Below, in pieces: positions 6,427 through 16,206 of a DNA stretch of 28,428 nucleotides. The stretch lies in IMG/VR virus record IMGVR_UViG_3300030331_002330, positions 1-28,428 of that record; one strand, 5' to 3'. Position 1 is the stretch's first letter. The number at the start of each line of letters is the position of its first letter. Under the pieces are notes generated by a model. The model saw only the letters and a list, made by a program, of their open reading frames with translations. It was not told where the DNA came from and searched no databases. The translations under genes and the position numbers were made by a program. The DNA is from a virus.

Positions 6427-6808
6427 TTTTTTTAATTTTTTCAAAACTTCTACCACCAAAATAAGCTGTGTATATTACAATTAATAATGTTTGATAAACC
6501 GGTATAAACTCATTTTGTATTTTAAATTGACCAATATTACCACTGGTTATTGATATTAGTACAAACATAATTGTTAAAAACGCCAATGCCAATGGTCTGA
6601 TGTTTTTGGTTAACAAACTGCCATTGTTATCACTTAACCAACGACTGGTTACTTGCTCTTGCATTTTGCTTTCATATTCTAGCAAAACTTTTTTTAATTG
6701 TTTTTTGGCATCCAATTTTTCTTGTTTGGTTGTTGTTAAATTATCAACAACATTACCTACTTCTTTTACCAAATCACCAGAAGCAAAAAGCTTTTTAAAA
6801 AATGTCAT
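6419..6808 (-). CDS. Holin candidate (3TM/GTA-holin-like)
   Basis: This 129-residue protein has an N-terminal amphipathic/coiled region (DLVKEVGNVVDNLTTTKQEK and following, about 12-55), then SLLTKNIRPLALAFLTIMFV (about 64-83) as the first membrane segment and YQTLLIVIYTAYFGGRSFEK (about 105-124) as the second. The layout and the WLSDN...KNIRP...GGRS.EK motifs resemble the GTA/3TM holin family. It would permeabilise the inner membrane to release the endolysin encoded two genes on. It is coupled to the upstream small membrane protein by ATGA, and its stop overlaps the next small ORF by 8 bases. Confidence 0.75.
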   Translation of the reverse strand: MTFFKKLFASGDLVKEVGNVVDNLTTTKQEKLDAKKQLKKVLLEYESKMQEQVTSRWLSDNNGSLLTKNIRPLALAFLTIMFVLISITSGNIGQFKIQNEFIPVYQTLLIVIYTAYFGGRSFEKIKKNA

Positions 6809-6972
6809 ATTTTATTTTTAAAAGACCAATTATATATTTTATACAAGGAAATACTAATTGCTAATATTAATGATATAAATGTCAATATTTCATTACACTC
6901 AGTTAAACTAATACCAATGGCTGTTCCATTAGCAACTAATATTTCCATTGTATCTTTTACCTCGCTTTTCAT
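6805..6972 (-). CDS. Small single-pass membrane protein, holin-like partner
   Basis: This 55-residue gene has ATGA overlaps at both ends: with the preceding fibre-associated gene (6969-6972) and with the following holin gene (6805-6808). Two such overlaps in 168 bases make it very likely real. It starts MKSEVKDTMEILVANGTAIG and has one hydrophobic helix, ILTFISLILAISISL (about 29-43), followed by a basic tail ending FKNKI. Position in the lysis block suggests a pinholin, antiholin or small lysis membrane protein. No signal-peptidase or lipobox motif is visible. Confidence 0.75.
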   Translation of the reverse strand: MKSEVKDTMEILVANGTAIGISLTECNEILTFISLILAISISLYKIYNWSFKNKI

Positions 6973-7316
6973 GACACCCAAGGCAAAGGCAAAGTTTCCT
7001 CAACTGGGTTTTTTTGCAATTCAATATTTGCAGCCAATTGTGTATCTATTTCAGTTGGAGTTGGCTCAGTCATTTCATTTAACCATGCCTCAACATTTTC
7101 CTTAGTCAAATCATTATAAGGAATAAATGTTGCTGGGTCAACTGGTCCAACACTTAAAGCTCCATAAACATCAGCATAAAAACCAGTTTTTGTTTCTGGG
7201 TTATAGTCATCTGTTTTAGCCGAACGCCTCCAATGTACTGTTATAACTACGTCATCAAGACCCTCTTCATGGATTTTACTATCCATGCTACTTATTATCC
7301 AATTATATGTTATCAT
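6969..7316 (-). CDS. Conserved phage protein after the tail fibre gene (fibre-associated, unknown function)
   Basis: This 115-residue protein resembles a family common in marine phages, placed beside tail fibre genes. It opens ITYNWIISSMDSKI, has the DDVVITVHWRRSAK strand (about 21-34), a GFYADVYGALSVG strand pair, the FIPYNDLTKENVEAWLNEM helix (about 64-82), and closes with QKNPVEETLPLPWVS, the Lys-Asn-Pro ... Pro-Leu-Pro-Trp ending that marks the family. A fibre chaperone or small tail-tip protein is a reasonable inference, but no function is established that I know of. Its TGA overlaps the ATG of the next small gene by ATGA. Confidence 0.75.
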   Translation of the reverse strand: MITYNWIISSMDSKIHEEGLDDVVITVHWRRSAKTDDYNPETKTGFYADVYGALSVGPVDPATFIPYNDLTKENVEAWLNEMTEPTPTEIDTQLAANIELQKNPVEETLPLPWVS

Positions 7317-7339
7317 TTTTTTTTATTTAATTATTTTAA

Positions 7340-10300
7340 TTATTCAAAAGAGGCAATTGTTCTTGTAACTGTATCACCTCCTACATTTATTTTTACCTTT
7401 ATATTTCCATCAGCTGAATCCATATAAATTGACGCTTTATTGTTTGCTGGGTCAGCTGGTGTTGATATTGCATTTAGTGTTAATACGTCATCAAGCTCTA
7501 ACACACTTTGAACTCTGGCTTTTCCAAAAACATCTAATTTATAAACATTGGAATCTGTTGTTGTTCCAAGTAAAAGGTTTCCATTTGATGATATTCTTGC
7601 TCTTTCTGTAAATGACGTTGAAAGAACTAAATTATTAGATGATGAACCAATTCTAACCTTATCCGCAGTAGAGGCATTATTAGAAAAATGTATAAATGCA
7701 TTATTGCCAGATGCACTTCTAAAACCAGCAACCATGCTTGAGCTTGATGCATGAACATTTAATGTTCTATTTGTTGCTGGTGTTCCTGTGCCACTTATAA
7801 TTGATGTATTACCAGATTCAGCAATAGTAAAAATGTTTTCATTTCCACCATTTTTTACTCTAAAAGTAGATAAAGAATTATTATCCTCATCTAAATGTAT
7901 TTCAACATCTGTATTACTTTTAATTCTAAAAGGAGAACCAGAGCTACTAATATCACCATTTAATGAAATGCTACCATTTACTTGTAGTAAACTATTGCTA
8001 GAATCGGTACTAGTACCAATAAGTAATTTGCCAGCATTTGTAATTCTTGCTCTTTCATTACTATTTGTAACAAAAGCAAAATCAGTATCATTATAAGTTC
8101 CTAAAAATCCAGTTCCTCCAGCTCTTAAATTAATTAAAGCACCACCACTTTCTTCTACTCGTAAAGTTGCATTGCTTGATAAAATATGTATTTTTTCACT
8201 AGGGCTATTTGTTCCAATACCTATGTTTCCAGTTGATTTTATATCTAATACAACACCATGAGAATTTTTAAATCGTAAATCATTAACACCAGCATCACCG
8301 AATTGAATACTATTAGTACCAGTTGAAACAACTGCTCTGATATCAGACAGAGAAGATAAATCAATTCTATACCCATTTGACTTTATTTCGCCATTTACAT
8401 CTAAAGAAAAATTTGGGCTAGTCGTTCCAATTCCAACGTGATTTGTAGATGAATCAATGTTTATATTATCAGCCGATAAAGAGGCATTAAATCCAAGACC
8501 TAATACACCCCCCTCTGCATTTATATAGCCTAAAGTATCGTCATCTTGTATTATAATATTTGCTCTATTATCAGTTGATTTAAATCTTGCTACTGTATTT
8601 GAGGCTGATTCAACGTGTAATGGATTTGCTGGGCTAGACGTGCCAAGACCCAACCGCCCAGTAGATGTTAATCTTAATTTTTCACTATTGTTTACATACC
8701 AAATATGAGAGCCAAATTGTCCATCTTGATATATTTTTACTGTATGATTATTAGTTGTATCTGATATATGTAAATCAGAATTAATTATACTAAACTTATA
8801 TTTAGAATTGAGTGTTAAAGAGCCATTTGGTATATTTACAACACCTCCAGATTTTACTCCTAATGTTAGTGTATTTGCAGTAGCAGTATTTCCAACTGTG
8901 GTTACTGTATTACTTGCATTTGTTACAGTTGTAACTAAATGACCATTTTCATTTGTATCTCTTAAAATATCTGATATAACTCTTGTTGCCTTAACATTAC
9001 CATTTACTTGCAGTTTACTAGAGCCATCGTCTGTTGTTGTATTTATTAATAATGCACCGCCATTTGTTATTCTAGCTTTTTCACTACCTCCAGTATATAA
9101 ACCAATATACCCAGTATCATTAGCTTTTAAAAACAATTGATTACTTGAATCCCCAGAAATTAAAACATTTCCATTGTTTAAAAATAACTGATTTGTAGTT
9201 AGTCCACCACCTCTTATTCCTACGTTACCACCTACGTCTAAAGTATATACTGGGCTTGACTGGTTTATACCAACTTTACCAGTTCCAATGTCAGAAATAT
9301 TTTGTGTAAAAAGTTTTTCCCAACGAGCTGTCGATGCTCCTAAATCATATACATTATCTAACAAAGGAAAATGATTGCCAGTTTTGGTATTTCCATTAAC
9401 TTCTAACAAAGATGTTGGGTTGCTTGTTCCAATTCCCAAGCCAGTAGAATTTAACCTCATTTTTTCAACGTCGTTTGTGTTAAAAGCCATACTATCAGAT
9501 GCGTGTCTGTAAATAATTTGTCCAACATTATTATCTGCTGAATCTGCAAAATCTATTGAGCTATTTGCATTATCTTGAGATTGTATTTGTAAACTTGTAC
9601 TTCCAGTAGTATTAAAAATTCTTGCAGATGCTCCAGCAGATTCAACATCTAAAAGAAAATTTGGGCTAGACGTTCCAATTCCAATTTTTTGTGTTGATGT
9701 ATCAATATACATAATATCTGCATTGTTACTATCACCAAACTGTATATCTCTATTACTGTCAGATTGTATTGTAAGCTTTCCAGAGCTATTAAACATTTTA
9801 CCAACAAAAGTTGCAGCACTTCCAACTCTCCAACCTCCAGTTGTATAAGCATCATTGTTTATAAAAAATTTATCACTAAAAGATGTAGATGTTGCATTTA
9901 TTAATAATCTGCCAGAACTATCTAGTCGCATTTTTTCAGCACTACCTACCTCAAAGATTTGAGCATTACTACTTAATTGGTGAGCAACTGAGCCATCTCC
10001 ATTTTGTAACATTAATCCACCACTTCCACCTCTTATGTAAAGTAAATTATTTGAACTTAATAATCCTATTTTAGCTTGACCAATACTAAAGTTTGTACTT
10101 GTAAATTCTATTCCATAAGAGGTACTATTTCCATTTGCAGTTACTTCTTCAAGCGTATCACTTGCTCCGACTTGGGCATCAACATAACCTTTACTTGCAG
10201 CATCAGTTGAGGCTACTGGAGTAGCTGGAATTGTAACTTGACCAGTAAAACTACCATTTCCAGAAACAGTCAAGTTTCCATCAGATGAAACAGTCAGTAA

Positions 10301-13300
10301 ATCACCATTATTGTTTGAAAATTTATATCCTCTTATGCCACTTGATAAACTAAAATCAGCACCATCACTTGTTGAACCGATTGTTAGATTATTTGTTCCT
10401 CTTAATATTATATTTCCTTGAACATCTAATTTTTCACTTGCAGTAGTTCTACCAATAGCTAAATCCCCATCAGATGTTAAACGCATTTTTTCACTATTAT
10501 TTGTGTTAAATGCTATTGGTTGTGTCGATAGAGTTGAAATATCTAAAGAATGGCTTCCAACTATACTGTTATATCCTAGAAAAGTGTGTTGAGTTCCACT
10601 TAATGAATACGCACTTATAATTTTTGTAGTGGCTACATTGTCATCACTAACAACGTGTAATTTGTTACTTGGGCTAGACGTACCAATTCCCACTTTTTCA
10701 TTTCTTGCATCTATTGTAAAAACTTCGGTATCTGAGCCATTTAAAAATTCGAATCTACCAACAGTAGGGTGTCCCATTCTAAATCTCATTGAGGCATCTA
10801 AACCATTATACAGTTCTATAAAATTGAAATTATTATTAGATGTTTTTAAAAAACCATCAGATGGTATAATAATATTTCCACTTGTTTTTATATCGCCAGT
10901 CACTTGCAGTTTTTCACCAGTATCGCTTGTTTGGTTTATTAAAAAACTACCTTGTTTTGTAATAGCCGCTTTTAGAGTTCCATCAGTCAAAAAATGAAGC
11001 TGCATTGAAGACAATTGACTATTACTTGATAATAAAGTAATTCGACCTCTATTACTAAATTCTGACATAATTTCAAAAACACTTGGCCCAATTATTTTAT
11101 CACCTGATGAAACAACAATATTATTTCCGCTAGTTGTATTTCCATTTGCTAAAACTTCTGCAAGAGTATCACTTGCTCCAACTTGACCATCAACGTATGC
11201 CTTTATACTTTCACTAGTTGCTAAACTTGTAGCACTTGCAGTTCCAAAAGTATCGTCATCAATATAACTACTAATCGCAACACTACCAGAATCTATACTT
11301 GTTGCTGTAATATCAAAGCCACCAACTGTCCCTTTGGTTTTGTTTTGATATTGTGCCGCTAAGTCATCTTGATTAATTAAAACAATAGAGCCAATATTTA
11401 TGTCATCAAATAATGCTGTTGATGTTACGTTTATATTTGTATCACCAGCACTTTGATTTGATGTTACATTGAATTGTAATATTTCACCACTATTAGAGTT
11501 TATTAAATTAAATGTATCACCGCTTTTAAATACAGCCGAATCAAGTGGCTCAATAGGTACTTGAGTTAATTTTAGTTGTTCTTCTATTCTTACAAATGTT
11601 ACAGACCCATTAAATGTTGAATCAGCACTAAATTTAATTTGTGTATTTCCTAAACATTGTTTGTAGATTATATAATCACCACTTGTTGTAATGACTTGAA
11701 ATCCACCACTTGTTCCAGCTTTTACAGCCAAACTTCCAGATTCTACCTCTACTCTAAAACTTATTTTATATGTTTTTTCTAATTCTAAAACATCTTGAAT
11801 TAAATCACTACTTGAGCCAGTTGCAGAAAATTTAGCTTTTGAAAGAGTTGTGTCAATACTCCAGCCAGTTCCTAGAGTCCAATCACTTGCAGTATTAAAG
11901 TTTCCGTTAACAGAAACATTTGAGCCAGTTGATGCAACTGTTTTTCTCAAATAAGCAACTGGGGCATTCATCATTAAAGCATTTAATACTGGTCCTTGCA
12001 TTCTTGCATTTGCCAAAGGTGCATCAGTTTGTGAGCCACCTAAACCGCCTAAATCATTTGTTGTTGTTGTTGCGGTTACAGTATCTCTTATAATTTGGTA
12101 ACCCTCATAATCCCACTCGTCTTGTAAAGTGAAAAAACTACCTCTTCTAAATATATATTCTGGGTCAGTTTCATTGCTTCTTGTTTCTCTAAGCCTACCT
12201 ATTGGATTTACATATCTAGGTCTTTCAGCTGTTCCACCTCCACTTGCAGTTGATGTTTGGTTTTTTAAAGCCTCACTAACCACTAATCTCATTGTTGGAG
12301 ATATAACAACTTTAACTTGACCACTCAAAAATTCATGAATTAGTAATTCAGTAAATGTTTTTGTTCCACTCAATGTGCCTCGACCCCATTCCCCATCTGG
12401 ATTTGTTTTGACAAATGTAAGACCATTGTTTACTCTTAAAGCACCGATAGTAGATTGTAAAACAGCATCACCCCAAATCAAAGTTCCAAAGTCATGAATC
12501 TCTGTATTGTTACTGTTATCTAAAGTAGTTACAACTTGATTGCCATAAGAAGCATTTTGCGTTGTATTTAGAGTTTGTAAAAAGCCCATAAACGCTGAGC
12601 TAGTAAGTAGTTGAATATCTGGTTGTGATGTTCCAGCATTGAAAGTTAAAGTTTGTAATAAGTTATTATTACTAGGAACTAATATTTGTGAAGGGTCTTG
12701 TAAAGTATTTGACCAGCTTACTGTTCCAGATGACGTTGTTCCACTACTTAATGGGTCTGGCAACAAAATACTTACTTGAGGATTCCTTTGAACAACTGTT
12801 CCACTATAATTATTGTAGCCACTAAAACGACAAAAGAATGAGCCTCCATTTTGTGTTGCATAATCCTCAATATCTAAAAAGAATGACCATGCACCATCCA
12901 TTGTTATTGGATTTCCACTAGCATCAACAAATGGTATTTGTTCTTGAAAACCAATATAATTAGTTTCTATGTTACGCCTTGACTTTATTACATACTTTGG
13001 TGATTTAACTATTGGTGACCAGTCGGCTTTTAATACCCAATAATAAGTTCCAGTTGTTTGCTCATATTGTAAATAATATTCAGTTATAACACCAAAAGAA
13101 TCAATATTTGTTGCATAAAAATTAAATTTAATTGAACACCACCATCCTCCAGTATGTTCAACAATATTAGAGCTAGATAAATCCCAAACCCAGTTTAATG
13201 GAATTGATAAAAATAAAAAGTTAGCACTAGATGGGTCAATAATAGTCCCTTGAAATATTTCTTGACTTGTAGCATCATTTCCAAATGGAAAACCACCATA

Positions 13301-14353
13301 ATAATTTCTAGAGGCAAAACTTAAAAAGTCAGCTGAGGCCCTATGTGTTATTGGTAGATAATTATATTTAGTTCCAACTAATTTACTTATTTGGTCTGGT
13401 CCAACTGTTTGTTCATATCTAGTAAAAAAAGTGTCACCTAAATGGTCTTGACTTGACAAAAGAGTTCCGCTTTTATTATATTGTCTTGTATTAATATTAT
13501 CTGGATTGTCAATAAAACCAGTTTCGTCTTGTATGTATTCTGGTATTTGTACAATCCAAAACTCATGTTTCCAATAAGTTATTCTCGCACCCCAATGTCT
13601 TAAAAGCTCTTTTAAAACTGTATAGCAATTTTCTGGTGTAAACACTTGTTGGTCGTTTTTTGTATGGAACATAGAGACCACACATTTGGTATTTCCAAAA
13701 GGGTCAAAGTTTTGATTAGTGTTTGGCATTGCACCATTATACCAATTTATTGCAGTTGTAAACCCATAATCTTGAGTTGAGCCTTGAGATGTTGTTGCAC
13801 ACCCAGCTTTTAATAATATTTCTTTTATCCAAAAAGTATAAACAGCTGGTCCAAAATACATATTTTCTTGAGCATAGTTTCCCATAACCCTATCCTCAAA
13901 ATCCTCATTGCTTAAATCAACAAAATCAATATCTTTTAAAAGAGCTAAACCATCAACAAAAGTTAATTTTTGTTCATAAGGAAATGAAACATCCTCACCA
14001 GCTCCTAAATCCATAACCATAAATCCAGACCACAATGGTTTTGTTCCACTATATGTAGAACTAGATGCTCTATATAAATGTAAATAAATTTGCCTTTCTT
14101 GAAAAGTAGTTCTAAGTTCCTCTATAAAATCTTGATGTAAAGTGTTTTGAACTAAAAAAGGTAGCTCACATTGTGAACTTAGTATTGGTGAAAATCTATC
14201 CTCTTGGTCAGTTTCGTAAGTTATGACTGGTCCTCCTTTTCCTAATACTATTTCTGTTGCTGCGCCAGAAAAGTTTGCAACAAAGATTTCTAAATAGTAA
14301 TCTAAACCATTGTTGCTTTTATATGATGAAAAATATTTTTTTCCAAAACTCAT
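7340..14353 (-). CDS. Giant baseplate/tail fibre protein with GIGTSSP-type repeats
   Basis: This single 2337-residue protein takes the place of a separate distal tail, tail hub and fibre set. Residues about 1-800 look like a tail-tip/baseplate module (aromatic-rich, ending near ANARMQGPVLNALMMNAPVAYL). Residues about 812-925 look like a jelly-roll carbohydrate-binding domain (NGNFNTASDWTLGTGWSID ... KAGTSGG). Two linker units with YVDGQVGASDTLAEVLANGN-like sequence occur near 1055 and 1385. From about 1134 to 2270 at least 13 degenerate repeats of the form GxLxIGTxSPxxKLxV follow (seven with G(I/L)(G/N)xx(S/N)P), each often preceded by EK(M/L)RL. A compact C-terminal domain (about 2284-2337) ends KVKINVGGDTVTRTIASF. 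No S74 peptidase chaperone domain is visible. It probably trimerises and binds host surface glycans. Confidence 0.85.
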   Translation of the reverse strand: MSFGKKYFSSYKSNNGLDYYLEIFVANFSGAATEIVLGKGGPVITYETDQEDRFSPILSSQCELPFLVQNTLHQDFIEELRTTFQERQIYLHLYRASSSTYSGTKPLWSGFMVMDLGAGEDVSFPYEQKLTFVDGLALLKDIDFVDLSNEDFEDRVMGNYAQENMYFGPAVYTFWIKEILLKAGCATTSQGSTQDYGFTTAINWYNGAMPNTNQNFDPFGNTKCVVSMFHTKNDQQVFTPENCYTVLKELLRHWGARITYWKHEFWIVQIPEYIQDETGFIDNPDNINTRQYNKSGTLLSSQDHLGDTFFTRYEQTVGPDQISKLVGTKYNYLPITHRASADFLSFASRNYYGGFPFGNDATSQEIFQGTIIDPSSANFLFLSIPLNWVWDLSSSNIVEHTGGWWCSIKFNFYATNIDSFGVITEYYLQYEQTTGTYYWVLKADWSPIVKSPKYVIKSRRNIETNYIGFQEQIPFVDASGNPITMDGAWSFFLDIEDYATQNGGSFFCRFSGYNNYSGTVVQRNPQVSILLPDPLSSGTTSSGTVSWSNTLQDPSQILVPSNNNLLQTLTFNAGTSQPDIQLLTSSAFMGFLQTLNTTQNASYGNQVVTTLDNSNNTEIHDFGTLIWGDAVLQSTIGALRVNNGLTFVKTNPDGEWGRGTLSGTKTFTELLIHEFLSGQVKVVISPTMRLVVSEALKNQTSTASGGGTAERPRYVNPIGRLRETRSNETDPEYIFRRGSFFTLQDEWDYEGYQIIRDTVTATTTTNDLGGLGGSQTDAPLANARMQGPVLNALMMNAPVAYLRKTVASTGSNVSVNGNFNTASDWTLGTGWSIDTTLSKAKFSATGSSSDLIQDVLELEKTYKISFRVEVESGSLAVKAGTSGGFQVITTSGDYIIYKQCLGNTQIKFSADSTFNGSVTFVRIEEQLKLTQVPIEPLDSAVFKSGDTFNLINSNSGEILQFNVTSNQSAGDTNINVTSTALFDDINIGSIVLINQDDLAAQYQNKTKGTVGGFDITATSIDSGSVAISSYIDDDTFGTASATSLATSESIKAYVDGQVGASDTLAEVLANGNTTSGNNIVVSSGDKIIGPSVFEIMSEFSNRGRITLLSSNSQLSSMQLHFLTDGTLKAAITKQGSFLINQTSDTGEKLQVTGDIKTSGNIIIPSDGFLKTSNNNFNFIELYNGLDASMRFRMGHPTVGRFEFLNGSDTEVFTIDARNEKVGIGTSSPSNKLHVVSDDNVATTKIISAYSLSGTQHTFLGYNSIVGSHSLDISTLSTQPIAFNTNNSEKMRLTSDGDLAIGRTTASEKLDVQGNIILRGTNNLTIGSTSDGADFSLSSGIRGYKFSNNNGDLLTVSSDGNLTVSGNGSFTGQVTIPATPVASTDAASKGYVDAQVGASDTLEEVTANGNSTSYGIEFTSTNFSIGQAKIGLLSSNNLLYIRGGSGGLMLQNGDGSVAHQLSSNAQIFEVGSAEKMRLDSSGRLLINATSTSFSDKFFINNDAYTTGGWRVGSAATFVGKMFNSSGKLTIQSDSNRDIQFGDSNNADIMYIDTSTQKIGIGTSSPNFLLDVESAGASARIFNTTGSTSLQIQSQDNANSSIDFADSADNNVGQIIYRHASDSMAFNTNDVEKMRLNSTGLGIGTSNPTSLLEVNGNTKTGNHFPLLDNVYDLGASTARWEKLFTQNISDIGTGKVGINQSSPVYTLDVGGNVGIRGGGLTTNQLFLNNGNVLISGDSSNQLFLKANDTGYIGLYTGGSEKARITNGGALLINTTTDDGSSKLQVNGNVKATRVISDILRDTNENGHLVTTVTNASNTVTTVGNTATANTLTLGVKSGGVVNIPNGSLTLNSKYKFSIINSDLHISDTTNNHTVKIYQDGQFGSHIWYVNNSEKLRLTSTGRLGLGTSSPANPLHVESASNTVARFKSTDNRANIIIQDDDTLGYINAEGGVLGLGFNASLSADNINIDSSTNHVGIGTTSPNFSLDVNGEIKSNGYRIDLSSLSDIRAVVSTGTNSIQFGDAGVNDLRFKNSHGVVLDIKSTGNIGIGTNSPSEKIHILSSNATLRVEESGGALINLRAGGTGFLGTYNDTDFAFVTNSNERARITNAGKLLIGTSTDSSNSLLQVNGSISLNGDISSSGSPFRIKSNTDVEIHLDEDNNSLSTFRVKNGGNENIFTIAESGNTSIISGTGTPATNRTLNVHASSSSMVAGFRSASGNNAFIHFSNNASTADKVRIGSSSNNLVLSTSFTERARISSNGNLLLGTTTDSNVYKLDVFGKARVQSVLELDDVLTLNAISTPADPANNKASIYMDSADGNIKVKINVGGDTVTRTIASFE

Positions 14354-14355
14354 AT

Positions 14356-16206
14356 TTATACACTTCTTAACCTGCTCATTCCACCTCTTTGATTACTTAT
14401 AAAAATATCATTTCCACTTATACGTCCAAACACTTCTACTTTTTGTGAACCACCATTTATCATATTTTTTAACCTATCCAAAGGTGCAATTACTTCTGGA
14501 TTACTAGCATTGGTTCCAACACCCTCACCAATTAATCCTAATGTTGGTCCTGTTACCAAACCACCCTTTGCAAAACCTGGTATTAATGAATTAAAAGCTG
14601 TTCTGGCTAAACCTGCTGCCAAACCTGCAACAACTGGTATTAAAAAAGGGGTTAATGCTGTTGTTTTTAAAGCATTAGATACTGCTGCTGCAACTCCTTG
14701 TGATATTAATGCGCCTATAGTTTCCCTAATGGAATTTTTTACAACCTTGGCAAATTCCTTCATACTTTCTGCACCTTGTGATAATGATTGACCCAATGAT
14801 TGACCCATTTTCATTATTGATTTTTCGGTCAGTCCAAATTTTTCCATTAATTTATCTAAAATAGTGGCAGTTTCTTCCATTTCACTATTTAATGGCCCAA
14901 TAAATTCATTAGGAACTGGTGCTGCAACAAAAGGATGCAATATGGATAAATCCACCATATCCACAGGACTTTGTGGGCTACCTAAACTAAATGGATTTGA
15001 CAATAATCCCATTGCTATTGCCATATCTGTTGCCTGATTTTTTATTGCATCAACAAATGTTGTAAATTCATGTTCATATTTTTTTGTATCCTTTTGCATT
15101 GACATAACAGCATCTGTTATACCTAATGCTTTGGCCAAAGGACCACCAAATACCAGCACCAGTTGTTGTGCTGCATCAATTAATGAATTTTTCCACCATG
15201 TCCAATCTGATAATCTTTCCTTAAATGCCTCATAATTTTCTAATACAAACATAAAACCAGCAACCAATGCAGCTAATCCCATTAATATAATACCAGTTCT
15301 ACTAAACAAATTTGAAAATAATCTGGTTAAACTACCTGTAACTGATAAAATTGGTCCAATTGCTGCGGCCAATAAAGTAAAATTGGCAATGTTTTGTTTT
15401 AAAACTGGGTTCATTTCTGTAATGGACGACACAAAACCTCTTGCCCAAGCCAAAATATCTTGTGCAACCGGTAATAACATTGTTCCAATTTCGACACCAA
15501 GGTTATTAAAATCTGCAGCTAATTGCCTTGTTTGATTTGCAAAACTACCAGATGTTCTACTAAAATCACCTATTGCCTTACCACTTTGTTTAACAGCCAG
15601 TTCATAGGTTAATGTTGCTTTGGCTACTCTATCCAATTCTTTAAATACCAAACCTTGTTCTTCGGCAAATTTTTTCAAGTCTGCCTCAGTTATTGCAATA
15701 CCTAAAGATTTAATCGATTCCCTTTCACCTAATAAAGCTTTTGTTAATGCCATTGATGCACCCTCGGCACCACCAGAAAAGTTTGTAAACGAAGCCAAAT
15801 CAACAGCCAATTCATTTACTTGTTTACTTAAATTTAATGCCTCTTTTTCGGTAAAACCAAAACCTACTAATAAATCCCCAGTATCACCAAGCATTTGTTT
15901 GGCCGCCTGACTTGATAAACCAAATGATTGTTGAAATGTTTTGGCAGTTATTTCTGCATCTTTTTGAATACTACTAAATACAGTTTTAAATTTAGAGTTG
16001 GTTTCCTCAAAATCTGATGCCATTTTAATGGCGGCAGCGCCAAGACCAATAACAGGTAATGTAATGTTCCTTGTTAAAGTTTCACCACTACGTTGCATTG
16101 ATGCACCAAATTTACCAATACTACGTTGTGCTTTTTTCATTGCTCGGTCAAACCCTTTAAGGTTTGCACCAAACATAATAGTTAAAAATCCAACCGACTT
16201 ACCCAT
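14356..16206 (-). CDS. Tail tape measure protein
   Basis: This 616-residue protein follows the chaperones and has the TP901-type tape measure layout. An N-terminal FGANLKGFDRAMKKAQRSIGKFGASMQ region (about 12-38) leads into long helices, a conserved ALLGERESIKSLGIAITEADL segment (about 157-177), hydrophobic stretches at about 276-291 and 305-322, and a glycine/alanine-rich C-terminus ending FAKGGLVTGPTLGLIGE. It sets tail length and helps DNA cross the host membrane. At the usual 1.5 angstrom per residue the tail would be about 90 nm, short for a siphovirus. No lytic transglycosylase or peptidase domain is visible. Start abuts the G-GT stop. Confidence 0.92.
   Translation of the reverse strand: MGKSVGFLTIMFGANLKGFDRAMKKAQRSIGKFGASMQRSGETLTRNITLPVIGLGAAAIKMASDFEETNSKFKTVFSSIQKDAEITAKTFQQSFGLSSQAAKQMLGDTGDLLVGFGFTEKEALNLSKQVNELAVDLASFTNFSGGAEGASMALTKALLGERESIKSLGIAITEADLKKFAEEQGLVFKELDRVAKATLTYELAVKQSGKAIGDFSRTSGSFANQTRQLAADFNNLGVEIGTMLLPVAQDILAWARGFVSSITEMNPVLKQNIANFTLLAAAIGPILSVTGSLTRLFSNLFSRTGIILMGLAALVAGFMFVLENYEAFKERLSDWTWWKNSLIDAAQQLVLVFGGPLAKALGITDAVMSMQKDTKKYEHEFTTFVDAIKNQATDMAIAMGLLSNPFSLGSPQSPVDMVDLSILHPFVAAPVPNEFIGPLNSEMEETATILDKLMEKFGLTEKSIMKMGQSLGQSLSQGAESMKEFAKVVKNSIRETIGALISQGVAAAVSNALKTTALTPFLIPVVAGLAAGLARTAFNSLIPGFAKGGLVTGPTLGLIGEGVGTNASNPEVIAPLDRLKNMINGGSQKVEVFGRISGNDIFISNQRGGMSRLRSV

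Noticed and set aside
7500-11000. Repeats in the fibre region as a CRISPR array or DNA-level tandem repeat
   Set aside because: The periodicity is at protein level, with diverged DNA and irregular spacing inside one open frame.
7340-14353. Many plus-strand frames of 60-120 codons opposite the fibre and elsewhere
   Set aside because: They are antisense shadows with poor composition and no family resemblance, and all recognisable genes are on the other strand.
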